64,000 nt of DNA from positions 1-64,000 of the forward strand of contig JACZKP010000110.1 of assembly GCA_014860005.1 (NCBI GenBank). The letters run 5' to 3'. Below the pieces are notes generated by a model. It saw only the letters and a program-made list of their open reading frames with translations. It made no database searches and had not been told where the DNA came from. The position numbers and the translations under genes were made by a program. The DNA is from Verrucomicrobiota bacterium (lineage in GTDB: Bacteria > Verrucomicrobiota > Verrucomicrobiae > Limisphaerales > UBA11358). Shown one piece after another: positions 43,848 to 53,486 of the stretch. How positions within the stretch are numbered: the first letter of the stretch is position 1; the number at the start of each line of letters is the position of its first letter.

Positions 43848-44381
43848 CTAACTTTTTTCGATCAGTTCTGGTTCGGATGATTGTCGAGACCGAACAATTC
43901 CAGCCAACCAATCGAGCGATCTAATTGGCCGGGCGGGGACATAGGAAACGCCCCACCCGAATCGAGTCAATCGCCGGAAGTGAATCCGGACACTGTTCCA
44001 GATAAAGCCACCCTCTTCCACAACCATGCAAACGTCAACGAGCGAGATGGTTTCGGATCTGATGAAGTCGGACACATGGTAATGGTCAGCTCCGCGCCGA
44101 ACACGTTTCCACCTGACGAAACCCGCCAGGGCAACGACCGCATGCACGATTCCCAACACGAGCAACGCCCACGGAATGCGGCCGGATGAGAACCATTGCC
44201 TTGTTGCGAAACCGAAAGCTGCTGCTGCCCCAATAAAGACAAACAAGATCACGATGTGCGGCATCAACGAGGAGATGCGCGTGTTTGCCTCAGCCCCCTC
44301 AGCCAGATTTGCCGGGCCAAGATACGAGCGTGCTGCTTCGGCGCGTATCCTGACCGCAAGTGATGGTTTCCGGTGCGTCAT
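43848..44381 (-). CDS. Membrane protein of unknown function
   Basis: A 177-residue protein with two membrane helices (PHIVILFVFIGAAAAFGFAT and IPWALLVLGIVHAVVALAGFV, residues ~41-60 and 69-89) and a soluble C-terminal ~85 residues with the look of a small beta-rich PH-like domain (ETISLVDVCMVVEEGGFIWNSVRIHFRRLTRFGWGVSYVP). The start overlaps the Rnk-like gene stop by 4 bases (ATGA at 44378-44381), which supports translation from this ATG. No family recognised. Confidence 0.7.
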   Translation of the reverse strand: MTHRKPSLAVRIRAEAARSYLGPANLAEGAEANTRISSLMPHIVILFVFIGAAAAFGFATRQWFSSGRIPWALLVLGIVHAVVALAGFVRWKRVRRGADHYHVSDFIRSETISLVDVCMVVEEGGFIWNSVRIHFRRLTRFGWGVSYVPARPIRSLDWLAGIVRSRQSSEPELIEKS

Positions 44382-44794
44382 AGGTGATAATGCCCGGCAG
44401 CTTCAGGTTGATATAACACGTCCTCGACCCGCAGCCGCACGGAGCCGGCGGGCACTTCCCACGAGAATTCATCCCCAACGCGATGGCCAAGCATCGCGGT
44501 GCCAATTGGCGCGACCACGGAAATCTTGTCGTGCTCAATGTCCGCGTTGCCAGGGAAGACCAGGGTGAAGATCATTTCCTCACCGGTGTCCAGGTCGCGA
44601 AGCCGGGCTTTTGAGTTCATGGTGATGACATCGGAGGGCACGTCCGTCGGCTGGACCACGCGGGCGTGTTCCAGTTCCGCCTGCAAGCCACGCAGATCAT
44701 CACGGGAGTTCTTCATGCCTTCGATCAGCGGCCGGAGCCGCCGCATGTCGGCTTCTGTGATGTAAATAATACGGGGACTTAGCATTGTTTTCAT
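44378..44794 (-). CDS. rnk: GreA/GreB-family nucleoside diphosphate kinase regulator (Rnk-like)
   Basis: A 138-residue Rnk-type protein. It has a short N-terminal coiled coil (ITEADMRRLRPLIEGM...LQAELEHARVV) and the C-terminal FKBP-like GreA/B domain (SDVITMNSKARLRDLDTGEEMIFTLVFPGNAD, VVAPIGTAMLGHRVGDEFSWEVPAGSVRLRVEDVLYQP). Rnk proteins bind RNA polymerase, and E. coli Rnk influences NDP kinase. The leader AATGAAAGG resembles those of several stress genes to its right. It heads a two-gene unit with a membrane protein. Confidence 0.88.
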   Translation of the reverse strand: MKTMLSPRIIYITEADMRRLRPLIEGMKNSRDDLRGLQAELEHARVVQPTDVPSDVITMNSKARLRDLDTGEEMIFTLVFPGNADIEHDKISVVAPIGTAMLGHRVGDEFSWEVPAGSVRLRVEDVLYQPEAAGHYHL

Positions 44795-44842
44795 GATTAA
44801 CCTTTCATTGGTTATGGGTGTGGTAATTGCCGCGTGCCTGAA

Positions 44843-47137
44843 TCAGGTCGCGAGCCAGAACGCCATTTCGTTGACCTGCTCGGGTGTCCCGAGCACCAAC
44901 ACTTGGTCGCCCGGGCGCAACGTTTCCGAGCGACCGGGACTCAGCACGGAGCGATGGTTTCGCTCAATGCCGATGATCTGAATTCCGAGCAGCGAATTCA
45001 GCGCGAGATCCGCCAACGATTTTCCGACATGGCGCGAGCTGGCCGGGACGGTCAGTTGTTCGAGCCCCAAGTCGGCAAGTTTCGGAGACTCAGCCTTGCC
45101 GGCAGTTGATTCCACGGAAGCGTTGAGCCACCGCTCAGCCCGCCGCAGATTCTCGTTCTCCCCCAACAACAAGATTTTGTCGTTCGGGTACAAAACAGTC
45201 TCGGCAGTCGGGTTAGGGATGGTGATCCCCTGTCGTTCGATGCTCACAATCGTGCAGGAAAACATCTGGCGCAGTGGCAACTCAGAGATTGGACGCGCCA
45301 CCGCCTGGGTGTTTTCCTTGATCGTGCATTCCGCCAGATTCAATTCCCATCGGCCATTGGATTCGGGCCAGCCAGCTAACGACACCTTGCCGCTTGCGAA
45401 CGGTGAATCCGCCAACTGACTTCGCAACTCAATCTCGAACCGGCTGTGCAGGCGAATCAGCTTGCGCCAGAACACCACTGCGAGAGTGGCGCATGCCACC
45501 ACGAGGGCGACCAATCCCCACCAGGGAAACGCCGCGTACGGGATGAGCACTGCGAGCCAGAGGATCATGCCCAACGCCGCCGCGCCTTTGAGCAGTCTTT
45601 CAAAAAATGGCTGGAGGTTGGTTCGCTTGGCCCGGCCCCGCGTGGCGGACTCCGCACAAATCATGGCCAGGGCCTCAACGTTGCGCCACAGCGCGATGAG
45701 CGGCGCCAGCAAAACCATCCCAAAGCCAAACCAGAACACCAGCGGCAATCCATTGGTCACGGGCCAGTCGGCGCCAATCCACTTCTCCGCGAGCGCATAC
45801 AGCGGTCGCGCCACCAGCAGCAGGCCGGTGACGAACAACACCAGCAACGCCACTTGAATGATCCGGGGCGCCGTCAACTTCCACAACAAACTGCCACTGC
45901 GCCGTTGCTTCAGGCTTTCGATCCATTCGTGATAGAACTCAATCCACTGCGCGAGGAAGCCCGGTTGTTTCCGTTCCATCCATTTGCCGAACGAACTGGA
46001 TCGCCGGATCAACAGTGGCGTCGTCAGGGATGTCAGCAGACAAACCCCGATGCCCAGAGCGTAGAATGATTGCGGCACCAATCCGCCCTGCACGCCGGTC
46101 AACGCAATGATGAGTGAGAATTCACCGATGGGCGTCAGACACAACGCCGCGCGGGCCGCATCCCGCATCGGATTTCCCACCAACAGCAACGCGCCGGTCG
46201 CCGCGATCGTGCGCCACACCACCGCGATCAAGAACACTCCCAGCACCAGCGGCCAGACCTCCGCCAGCATCGTGAAATCGAACAACATGCCGATGGCTAC
46301 AAAAAAGACCGGCGCGAACACTTCGCACAAGCCGCCCAGCACGCGATCCACCTGTTCGCCGCGTCCGGTGGTGGAAACAATGACTCCCAGCAGAAACGCG
46401 CCCAACGCCGCGCTGAAGCCCGCCTTGGCCGACAACAAGGCCATCGCGAGCAACAATCCGACAATCACCAGGGAACGCACTTCCGAGGAGACACTCCCGC
46501 CCAAGCGATTGAGCAACGGTGGAACGAGCAACAACGCGCCAATAACCATCGTGACAATGATCGCCTGCAAACGAATCACCGTGCCGAACACGACCATGGA
46601 GTCGGCCTGCCCCACTTGAATGAGCGAAGTGAGCACCGTCAACGTAACCACAGCCACCAGATCATCGAGCGCCGTAACCGTGAGCGCCGTTTGACCGAAC
46701 CGGCTGTGCGTGGCGTTGGCGTCTCGCAGACTTTTGCCGAGTACGGCGGTGCTGGAAACCATGAGCATCCCCGCCAGCACCAGGCTGTATTCATTGGGCC
46801 ATCCCAGCGCGACCCCCAATACCCGGCAGCCGATCAGCACCATCGCCGCAATGGCTAGCGTGGCCAAAACCAACGGCAAGCCGACCTTCCGGAGCCGTTG
46901 CAGTTTGACGCCCTGACCAATACTGAAAATCAGGAACACCAGTCCGATCTGGGCGAGTGACTGGATTCTTTCCGGGTCCGAAACCAACGCGAACGAATGC
47001 GTATGCGGTCCAATCAAGATGCCGGCGGTGATGTAGCCGATGACCACGGGCACGCCAATGCGCTGGCAAAGCCAGGCCGCCGCAGCGGCGACCAGCATCA
47101 CCAAACCCAAATCTTGAATGAAATCAAATCCCGACAT
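44843..47137 (-). CDS. CPA2-family cation:proton antiporter with C-terminal TrkA-C domains
   Basis: A 764-residue membrane protein. The N-terminal ~390 residues form a Na+/H+ exchanger domain of the KefB/YbaL type (VPVVIGYITAGILIGPHTH, GMLMVSSTAVLGKSLRDA, TALDDLVAVVTL with the paired acidic residues, AFLLGVIVSTT). A second membrane block of about four helices follows (residues ~425-570). The C-terminus carries two TrkA-C modules (about 595-675 and 685-764, each with the GDQVLVLG or NDKILLLG ending). No Rossmann TrkA-N domain is present between them, which is unusual for KefB-like proteins. It probably moves K+ or Na+ against protons under ligand control. Confidence 0.88.
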   Translation of the reverse strand: MSGFDFIQDLGLVMLVAAAAAWLCQRIGVPVVIGYITAGILIGPHTHSFALVSDPERIQSLAQIGLVFLIFSIGQGVKLQRLRKVGLPLVLATLAIAAMVLIGCRVLGVALGWPNEYSLVLAGMLMVSSTAVLGKSLRDANATHSRFGQTALTVTALDDLVAVVTLTVLTSLIQVGQADSMVVFGTVIRLQAIIVTMVIGALLLVPPLLNRLGGSVSSEVRSLVIVGLLLAMALLSAKAGFSAALGAFLLGVIVSTTGRGEQVDRVLGGLCEVFAPVFFVAIGMLFDFTMLAEVWPLVLGVFLIAVVWRTIAATGALLLVGNPMRDAARAALCLTPIGEFSLIIALTGVQGGLVPQSFYALGIGVCLLTSLTTPLLIRRSSSFGKWMERKQPGFLAQWIEFYHEWIESLKQRRSGSLLWKLTAPRIIQVALLVLFVTGLLLVARPLYALAEKWIGADWPVTNGLPLVFWFGFGMVLLAPLIALWRNVEALAMICAESATRGRAKRTNLQPFFERLLKGAAALGMILWLAVLIPYAAFPWWGLVALVVACATLAVVFWRKLIRLHSRFEIELRSQLADSPFASGKVSLAGWPESNGRWELNLAECTIKENTQAVARPISELPLRQMFSCTIVSIERQGITIPNPTAETVLYPNDKILLLGENENLRRAERWLNASVESTAGKAESPKLADLGLEQLTVPASSRHVGKSLADLALNSLLGIQIIGIERNHRSVLSPGRSETLRPGDQVLVLGTPEQVNEMAFWLAT

Positions 47138-47178
47138 CTGAAATAATCCTTTCGTTGGTTCTCTTGAAATAATTTACG

Positions 47179-48189
47179 TCAGACCGCCAACGGTTTGACC
47201 GCCGCGTTGACACTCAGAACCGGACAGGGCGCGTGCCGCAGAATCCCGTCCGTGATGCTCCCCAAGCGATGACGCCGAAACCACGCACAATCGCGCGCCG
47301 GCAGGACGATCAGATCAATGTTGGCGAGTTTGACTTCCTGCAAAATGGCGTTCAGCAACGGCACGTTGCTCCAGACTGTGGCCTCATACTCCACGGGCCA
47401 ACGGAGTTCCGAATCCAGCCACGCAGTCAGTCGGTCTTCCACGCTGGAAACATCCTCATTCGACTCCGACTTGGGTCCGTTGACGCAGTGGAGAATGTGC
47501 AGCCTCGCCCCGTTCTCGCGGGCAATCGCCGCCGCGTAAGCCAAGGCTTCGTGGTCGTTGCTGGATAACTCCAGCGGCAACAAAATGCGCTTCCAGGTCC
47601 GTAGCGGAAACTGTTCCGGTGTCTTTAGGAAATCCTGCACCTGATCGCGCGCCACAACCAGGACCGGACACGGGGACTGACGCACCACCCGTTCCGTGGT
47701 TGTTCGCAACAAGACATTCTTGCTGCCGCTGCCCACATGAGCGCTCATGACAATGAGATCGGCGGAAAGCGCGTGGGCATGGGCCACGATTTCATCCGCT
47801 GCCCGGCCCACGCGCACCGTGGTCGTAAGGGACGCCCGGCCGGGAAAGGTTTGTGCGACCCATTGCTCGATTTGTGCGCGGGCGGCGGCGGCTCGCGCTC
47901 CGGGATAAATCGGCGTCGCTCCATTGGCTACAAGCCCACTGGACGATTCGACCACGTGAAGGACATGCACTGTCATCTCGGAAGTCTCTGCCAGTGCAAT
48001 CAAACGCCGCAGGAGCGCGGTGGAAACATCTGAAAAATCAAAAGGAGCAACGATTGCGCGCAGACGCAGGTTCGACAACGCGGGCTGGGCTGATGCCAAG
48101 CCTGTTCCCGCGACCTTGCCCATCGTTGACAATCGCGTCGGGGGAGTTTCCCATTTCGGACAATCTGTCGCCAAATTCAGTGTGTTCAT
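47179..48189 (-). CDS. Tandem universal stress protein
   Basis: 336 residues comprising two UspA domains (about 45-185 and 195-330). Domain 1 begins IVAPFDFSDVSTALLRRL and ends SAHVGSGSKNVLLRTTTERV followed by SPCPVLVV, near the G-2x-G-9x-(S/T) ATP-binding pattern. Domain 2 begins ILLPLELSSNDHEALAYAAAIA and ends LGSITDGILRHAPCPVLSV with a degenerate ATP motif. It lies 41 bases upstream of the CPA2 antiporter gene in the same direction, so the two may be co-expressed. Likely a nucleotide-sensing stress protein. Confidence 0.9.
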   Translation of the reverse strand: MNTLNLATDCPKWETPPTRLSTMGKVAGTGLASAQPALSNLRLRAIVAPFDFSDVSTALLRRLIALAETSEMTVHVLHVVESSSGLVANGATPIYPGARAAAARAQIEQWVAQTFPGRASLTTTVRVGRAADEIVAHAHALSADLIVMSAHVGSGSKNVLLRTTTERVVRQSPCPVLVVARDQVQDFLKTPEQFPLRTWKRILLPLELSSNDHEALAYAAAIARENGARLHILHCVNGPKSESNEDVSSVEDRLTAWLDSELRWPVEYEATVWSNVPLLNAILQEVKLANIDLIVLPARDCAWFRRHRLGSITDGILRHAPCPVLSVNAAVKPLAV

Positions 48190-48497
48190 TTCATTTCAAC
48201 TGTTGAGTGTGTTGTCTGGCCCGAGCAACTTTCCGGCGTTGTCATGCCCTGCTCGTTTGATCCAGTCCCGCAGCCCAAGCGCAAACGGACTGGCTGTTGC
48301 CGCCCTGAAGTTGAAGCTGAAGTTCCAATAACTGGCCGGCTCAACTGTCCTTTAGCTGGCGGTGTGCCAGCATCGGAGAAGCGCGAGATAGCTTGTATTT
48401 ACTGGGGGTTTTGGAGTTGCGGACGAATCTCCCTCGCTCCGCCGAAACGATTTGTTCCGCTGCCGGTTCGGAATGCGCCGGTTCTCAGGGCACGGAT
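48190..48497. other. Intergenic region, nothing recognised
   Basis: About 308 bases between the USP start and the Na/Pi symporter stop. It must hold the promoter of the USP-CPA2 unit, but I see no clear -35/-10 pair, hairpin terminator or small gene. Confidence 0.4.
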
Positions 48498-50117
48498 TCA
48501 ATCACCGCGGAACTCGGCTTGATGACGCGCGTCGTCGCTGTCGTCTGCGGCCTCGTGGGCTTCCGCACCCAGATGATGCGCCGCTCGCCACGCATGATAG
48601 CCGACCGCGTCCAACCAACGAAGACCGTTGAGCGCCTGCAATGCCGGCCCCGCCTCCACCGTTCCGTGCGCGCTCTCCTTCAACAAGCCCGCGCGCCCGG
48701 TGCGGCGGAATTCCGCCAAGGCGAGGGAAATGCGTTTCAACTGGTCGCGCTCGAGTGTCGGCGCTTGCCGTTGCATGGCTGCCGTCACAGTTTCAATCAT
48801 TTCCGTCACCAACCGCTTTGGCATCTGCAATCGGGGCTCATCGATGAGCAAACCCGGCTCGAAGTTGTCCTTCACCACGACTGCCAGTTGATGCAAGTGA
48901 TCCGCCGCGTGAATGATTGCAACGCGCGCACGGTATTGGTCAGGACGTGACGCGGAAAATGCCACCGTCCCTAGAAAGCGTCGGGTCTCCCGCAGAGCTG
49001 CCAGCGCTGCGTCCATTCGCTCCGGCGTCGAGGCAATGCCGTCGTGAATGGCCCGCTCGATCGCTTCGAGAATATCTGCGTAAACCTCCAGCAAGGTGCG
49101 GCGTACAGCTTCGATCGCAATTTCCGGCACTTCAACCAGGGAAGCATCCAAGTGCCGCGTCAGTATGGGACCGCGCTCCGGGACGAGCCCTTCTACCAAT
49201 TTGCTAAAATCCTTCACGACCGGCAGAAAGATGAGCCCGGCGAGAAGCGTAAAGCCCGAATGAAACGCCGCCAGAATCACGACACCGAATTGCAGCTCCA
49301 AGGTTTGCCCGGCCTGTCGCACCCCGTAAACAAAGAGCGGGACCAGCAGAAATGCCAGCACACCAGCGCCGACACTGAACAGGACGTGCGCCAGCGCCGT
49401 GCGCCGCGCCGAGGTCGTTGCGCCAATCGCTGCGAGAGCGGATGTAGAGGTCGTCCCAATGCTCGCGCCGATAATCAGCGAGGTTCCTTGTTCCAGATCA
49501 ATCATTCCCGAATGGAATGCCGCCAGAGTCATTGCTACTGCTGCGGCGGAGGATTGTGTCAGGATGGTCAGCACGATTCCGATACCGACCAACAGGCACC
49601 GCCCAAGGAGAGTTCCATGGGGAAGCTGATCCGGAGAGAAGGACGCCGAAAGGTGAACCGTGCCCGTTTGCAGAATGTCAATGCCCACGAACATCAGTCC
49701 AAAACCGGCCACCGCCAGGGCCATGGCGGCGTTGCGGCCATGGGAAACCAACCGCGCCATCGCACCCAACCCCACCAGCGGAAAGGCCAGTTTGCCGATT
49801 CCGAACTTCAGACCTACCAGCGAGACCAGCCAACCCGTGCTCGTCGTGCCCAGACTTGCGCCGATGACGATGCCAATCGCTTGCGAAAAAGTCAGAATGC
49901 CGGCGCTGACGAAACCGATGGTGGCCAGCGTGGTCGCGCTCGACGACTGCGCCAGCACGGTGATACAGGCACCCGAAACGAAAGCAGTGGCGGGCCGGCC
50001 CGTAAACCGGACCAACATGCGCCGCAGTGTGTCGCCCGCGGCTGTCTTCAGTCCGTCGGTCATCAGAAAGACGCCGAGGAGAAACAAACCGGTTCCCCCA
50101 AGTAACTCGGATACCAT
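48498..50117 (-). CDS. Na+/phosphate symporter family protein with PhoU-like tail
   Basis: A 539-residue protein of the NptA/YjbB family. Two inverted membrane repeats carry the QSS motifs (ITVLAQSSSATTLATIGF near residue 55 and LTQSSAAAVAMTLAAFHSG near 190), each followed by a GASxGTTSTxxL motif. After ~320 residues a cytoplasmic helical PhoU-like domain follows (EVYADILEAIERAIHD...LHQLAVVVKDNFEPGLL). The family takes up or exports phosphate with Na+. An MgtE gene lies 113 bases upstream on the same strand. Confidence 0.9.
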   Translation of the reverse strand: MVSELLGGTGLFLLGVFLMTDGLKTAAGDTLRRMLVRFTGRPATAFVSGACITVLAQSSSATTLATIGFVSAGILTFSQAIGIVIGASLGTTSTGWLVSLVGLKFGIGKLAFPLVGLGAMARLVSHGRNAAMALAVAGFGLMFVGIDILQTGTVHLSASFSPDQLPHGTLLGRCLLVGIGIVLTILTQSSAAAVAMTLAAFHSGMIDLEQGTSLIIGASIGTTSTSALAAIGATTSARRTALAHVLFSVGAGVLAFLLVPLFVYGVRQAGQTLELQFGVVILAAFHSGFTLLAGLIFLPVVKDFSKLVEGLVPERGPILTRHLDASLVEVPEIAIEAVRRTLLEVYADILEAIERAIHDGIASTPERMDAALAALRETRRFLGTVAFSASRPDQYRARVAIIHAADHLHQLAVVVKDNFEPGLLIDEPRLQMPKRLVTEMIETVTAAMQRQAPTLERDQLKRISLALAEFRRTGRAGLLKESAHGTVEAGPALQALNGLRWLDAVGYHAWRAAHHLGAEAHEAADDSDDARHQAEFRGD

Positions 50118-50230
50118 GGCTGGCTAATTGTTGAGGTCTGGGCCTTGGTCAGAAAGGATCATCCACGTTTCCTTTGCCCCTTGCGTTGTGCATTCGCGCC
50201 GGTGACACATGATTTGTTCCAGCCGTTCCA

Positions 50231-51538
50231 TCATAAACCAACTCCCTTGAGTGCCAGCGTGGCCAGCCCCAGGAAAACCAGAAAGCCAATTGTGTCGGTG
50301 ATGGTCGTGACGAAGATGCTGGCGGCCAGCGCTGGATCAACGCCGCAGCGGCGCAACCCGAACGGGACGACCACGCCGGACAACGCTCCGATGATTTGGT
50401 TCAACCACATCGCCATCCCAGTGACGACGCCCAGCATCAAACTCCCTTTCCAACCGAAGGCCAGCAGCCCTATCGCCAGTCCGAGCAGGAAACCATTCGC
50501 GAGCCCGATTGCCAGTTCCTTGCGTAAAACCCGGAGGGCATCGCCGGCGGCCACTTCACCCAGGGCCAGCGCTCGGATAATAACCGTGAGCGCTTGATTG
50601 CCGGTGTTGCCGGCCACGGCGGAGATGAGGGGGAGAAACACCATGAGCGCCGTCCAGCGGGCGAGGGTGCCTTCAAAAATACCCACGACCGTCGCCGCAC
50701 CGAGTGCCGTTAGTAGATTTACACCAAGCCAGGGCAACCGCCGGGCGACGGACAGTTTCCATGGGGTCCAGATGCGCTCCTCTCCGGAAAGACCCACCAT
50801 CAGTTGCATGTCCTCCGTCGCCTCGGTTTCCGCCACGCGAATCGCATCGCGGACTTTTACCACGCCCACCAGCCGCTTCTGCTCGTCCACCACGGGCAAA
50901 CCAAGGAAATGGTAGTGTTGAAGCTGTCGGGCAATTTCCTCCTGATCGTCGGCAGCGCGCAGAAACCTGACCTCGCGGTTCATGATTGCACCCAACCGCT
51001 GATCGGCGGGAGCGAACACCAATTCGCGCAAAGAAACCACGCCAGCCAGCCGGCGGGTCTCGTCCGTGACGTAAACGTAGAGCACGTCGTCAGTGCGTTG
51101 TCGGGGACTGGCGCGAAGTTCCGCGAGGCAGGCTTCAACAGTTTGGTCGGCGCGCACCGCGATGAAGCGGTTGTCCATGATGCCGCCGGCCGAGTCGGAC
51201 GGGTAGCGCAACAGCGCCGTTACCGCCGCGGATTGATCCGGCGCTAAGGCGGCCAGTAATTCCTTCCGCCGCGAGGCGGAAAAGGAGTCAGCGAGATCGG
51301 CGACGACGTTAGGCGAAAGTAACTGGAGCCATGCGACGATTTGGTCCACGGGAAACTGTTCCAGCAAGGGTACCGCGGTCTCGGGTGGCAATTCTGAAAG
51401 AATCGCGGCCACCGTGGGTGCAGGAAGCCCCTTTAGAAGTTCCTGCGCACTCGCTATCGGCAAACGCTCCAATCGGTCGGCCCAATCCGCAGGTCGCAAC
51501 TCGTGGGGGTCGGATATGCTTGTCGTGTTATCCTTCAT
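50231..51538 (-). CDS. mgtE: Magnesium transporter MgtE
   Basis: 435 residues in the standard MgtE order: N-terminal superhelical domain (~20-135, LPAPTVAAILSELPPETAVPLLEQFP), two CBS domains (~140-255, GGIMDNRFIAVRADQTVEACL and VVDEQKRLVGVVKVRDAI), a plug helix and five membrane helices (from ~290). The ion-pore signature includes FLPLISAVAGNTGNQALTVIIRAL and SGVVVPFGLRRCGVDPALASS-like helix 5. Mg2+ binding to the CBS/N domains closes the channel in the family. No M-box RNA is evident in the 351 bases upstream. Confidence 0.92.
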   Translation of the reverse strand: MKDNTTSISDPHELRPADWADRLERLPIASAQELLKGLPAPTVAAILSELPPETAVPLLEQFPVDQIVAWLQLLSPNVVADLADSFSASRRKELLAALAPDQSAAVTALLRYPSDSAGGIMDNRFIAVRADQTVEACLAELRASPRQRTDDVLYVYVTDETRRLAGVVSLRELVFAPADQRLGAIMNREVRFLRAADDQEEIARQLQHYHFLGLPVVDEQKRLVGVVKVRDAIRVAETEATEDMQLMVGLSGEERIWTPWKLSVARRLPWLGVNLLTALGAATVVGIFEGTLARWTALMVFLPLISAVAGNTGNQALTVIIRALALGEVAAGDALRVLRKELAIGLANGFLLGLAIGLLAFGWKGSLMLGVVTGMAMWLNQIIGALSGVVVPFGLRRCGVDPALAASIFVTTITDTIGFLVFLGLATLALKGVGL

Positions 51539-51889
51539 ACAGATGGCGGGCTTCGGTGGTTGACCTTGGCTATTTCACTCGGAACGCCACGAACACACAA
51601 GCAGCAACGGTACAGGGTCGAACTGCGGCATTTCCTTTCGAGAATTCCTGCCGTTTCTTCCTTTGATTGGAGTGACTTCCGATTACGGTCGGCGGTGAAC
51701 AGCTTTACTCCGGCACAGGTTTCGAGCTGGAAACTTGTGATGGCACACCTCGGCCCCACCAGCCTGTGATGCGCCCCTTGATGTCGGGCGCGATCACGTT
51801 CAATTAAATTCCAAAGCAAAAGTGAGCTTGGTTGAACACGGCAATCACGCCCGTCGTTCCTGTCACGCCACCCATGAAGTGGTTTCAAA
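51539..51889. other. Intergenic region, nothing recognised
   Basis: 351 bases between ykgB and mgtE. A minus frame of 117 codons spans it but has no recognisable content and stops 2 bases from ykgB; I do not call it. Promoter for mgtE expected here. Confidence 0.4.
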
Positions 51890-52465
51890 TCATGCAGGCT
51901 TTCGTTTGCGAAGATACGCGTTTGCCGAATCCGCCATCGTAACCAGCGCCGCGCCCATCATGATGGCATCTTTGATCACCAAACGTCCCGCGCCGCTGAG
52001 ATAGGGAAAGCCGTGGTTTACATCGCCCAACGGTGGTACCCAGCATTCCGGCGTGGTGATGAGAAATGAAAGCGTGACGACTGACATGATCAACACGAGG
52101 AAACTGCCGAGGGCCGCCACTTGCGGCAGCCACGGATGCAGGCAGAGCATCAAGCCATAGAGCACGATGACCGCGCCCAGGCCGTAGGCAAAGGGATACG
52201 TGCCATTCATTTCGTGCCAGGCGCGATTTTCTGGAACGAGCGCGCCTTCCGGATTCTTGTGCGCTTTATAGTTGCCCGGATCTTTCAGGAGAAAACTCAT
52301 CGTCGGACTGTTGGCGACAAAAGGAATGATGCCGTCTGCCTCGTACTTGAAGGCTTTCAAACCACCGACCCACAGCAGGACGACGATCAACCCGGCTCGC
52401 GTGACCGTCACACCGAGACGATCCGCTCGCGATGCAATGTGGAGAAATTTGAGAAACAGATTCAT
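51890..52465 (-). CDS. YkgB/DUF417 family membrane protein
   Basis: 191 residues from the ATG at 52465 with about four helices. Family features include RLGVTVTRAGLIVVLLWVGGLKAFKYEADGIIPFVANSP near the N-terminus and SVVTLSFLITTPECWVPP. YkgB proteins are of unclear function; E. coli relatives respond to reactive chlorine. It is the last gene of the electrophile/quinone operon, 10 bases after the VOC gene. Confidence 0.9.
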   Translation of the reverse strand: MNLFLKFLHIASRADRLGVTVTRAGLIVVLLWVGGLKAFKYEADGIIPFVANSPTMSFLLKDPGNYKAHKNPEGALVPENRAWHEMNGTYPFAYGLGAVIVLYGLMLCLHPWLPQVAALGSFLVLIMSVVTLSFLITTPECWVPPLGDVNHGFPYLSGAGRLVIKDAIMMGAALVTMADSANAYLRKRKPA

Positions 52466-52475
52466 AAAGCAATTT

Positions 52476-53009
52476 TCATTTTTGTGTCGGACGATCCGCG
52501 CCTGGCGCTTCCTGGAGCAGAGATTCAAGGTCGAGCGGATTCGTGACCATGTTCAGTTCACCGGCCGACGTGCGCGGCCACTGTTCCTTGGGGCGATCCC
52601 AATAAAGTTCCACGCCGTTGCCATCGGGATCGCGCAAATACAACGCCTCGCTCACGCCGTGGTCGGACGCGCCGTCCAATTCGATGCCTGCGGCGAGGAC
52701 GCGGCGGAGTGCATCGGCCAGTTCCATACGCGTCGGATAGAGAATCGCCAGATGATAGAGTCCGGTTGTGCCCGCAGGCGGCGGTGAACCACCCTGACTT
52801 TCCCATGTGTTCAATCCGATGTGATGGTGATAACCACCGGCGGCAAGAAATGCCGCCTGGCGTCCGTAGCGCTGCGTCAGTTCAAAGCCCAACACATCGC
52901 GATAGAACGCAAGCGCACGTTCCAGATCAGCCACCTTCAAATGAACGTGGCCGATGCGAACCCTTGCATCCAGCGGTCGCGCCGCAGCGTTTTGGTTTTC
53001 AGGTTTCAT
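52476..53009 (-). CDS. VOC-family dioxygenase/glyoxalase-like protein
   Basis: A 177-residue vicinal-oxygen-chelate protein resembling the catechol-2,3-dioxygenase (CatE-like) branch. The first beta-alpha module has RIGHVHLKVADLERALAFYRDVLGF with a metal histidine. The middle has YHHHIGLNTWES, and YLRDPDGNGVELYWDRP gives the final glutamate. The ATG at 53009 overlaps the doxX stop by 4 bases. Given its neighbours it may ring-open or isomerise quinol- or thiol-conjugated substrates; this is inferred from context. Confidence 0.88.
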   Translation of the reverse strand: MKPENQNAAARPLDARVRIGHVHLKVADLERALAFYRDVLGFELTQRYGRQAAFLAAGGYHHHIGLNTWESQGGSPPPAGTTGLYHLAILYPTRMELADALRRVLAAGIELDGASDHGVSEALYLRDPDGNGVELYWDRPKEQWPRTSAGELNMVTNPLDLESLLQEAPGADRPTQK

Positions 53010-53446
53010 TTTGCCGGCTTCTTTCCGCCCATCGTGGCGTCGAAGGAAAAACGACCTGCGCCGGCCAGGAACAACGTCACAAATCCCGCGAGATAGATAA
53101 AGGCAAGTTCGCCGCTGCCCGGCCCGCTGCCGAGGGATGCTTTTTTCACGATGAAAAAGGCCACGCCCATCAGGATCACTTGCACGAGCGCGGCGGCCCG
53201 GGTGAACAACCCCACGACAATCAAGACCGCGCAGCCGACCTCCGCAAAGATGGTCAGTGCCAAACTCACGCGTGATCCAACGCCCAGCGGATCGGGAAAC
53301 GTGCTGGCCGTTTCCGAGAAGCTGGTGAGCTTGCTCCAGCCATGCAGGACGAGGAGCGACACTCCCAGCCACAGACGCAGCACGAGCAGGCCAACGTCAA
53401 CACTGCGAGGCAGGAAGTCCAATTGGAGAAGTTTGTGAATGTTCAT
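53006..53446 (-). CDS. DoxX family membrane protein
   Basis: A 146-residue four-helix membrane protein of the DoxX family (LLVLRLWLGVSLLVLHGWSKL, RVSLALTIFAEVGCAVLIVVGLFTRAAAL, ILMGVAFFIVKKASLGSGPGSGELAFIYLAGFVTLFLAGAG). DoxX proteins are related to thiosulfate:quinone oxidoreductase subunits and often accompany glutathionyl-hydroquinone reductases, as here. It overlaps the VOC gene by 4 bases. Confidence 0.9.
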   Translation of the reverse strand: MNIHKLLQLDFLPRSVDVGLLVLRLWLGVSLLVLHGWSKLTSFSETASTFPDPLGVGSRVSLALTIFAEVGCAVLIVVGLFTRAAALVQVILMGVAFFIVKKASLGSGPGSGELAFIYLAGFVTLFLAGAGRFSFDATMGGKKPAK

Positions 53447-53486
53447 AGACCCTTCATTTGCTGTTTCTTCGTCGGGTGATGCATGG

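Noticed and set aside
51535..51888. 117-codon minus-strand frame between mgtE and ykgB
   Set aside because: No similarity to known families, Cys/Arg-rich composition and overlap with the mgtE start.
51539..51889. M-box or other Mg2+ riboswitch upstream of mgtE
   Set aside because: No conserved riboswitch core or terminator-like switch could be recognised in the sequence.
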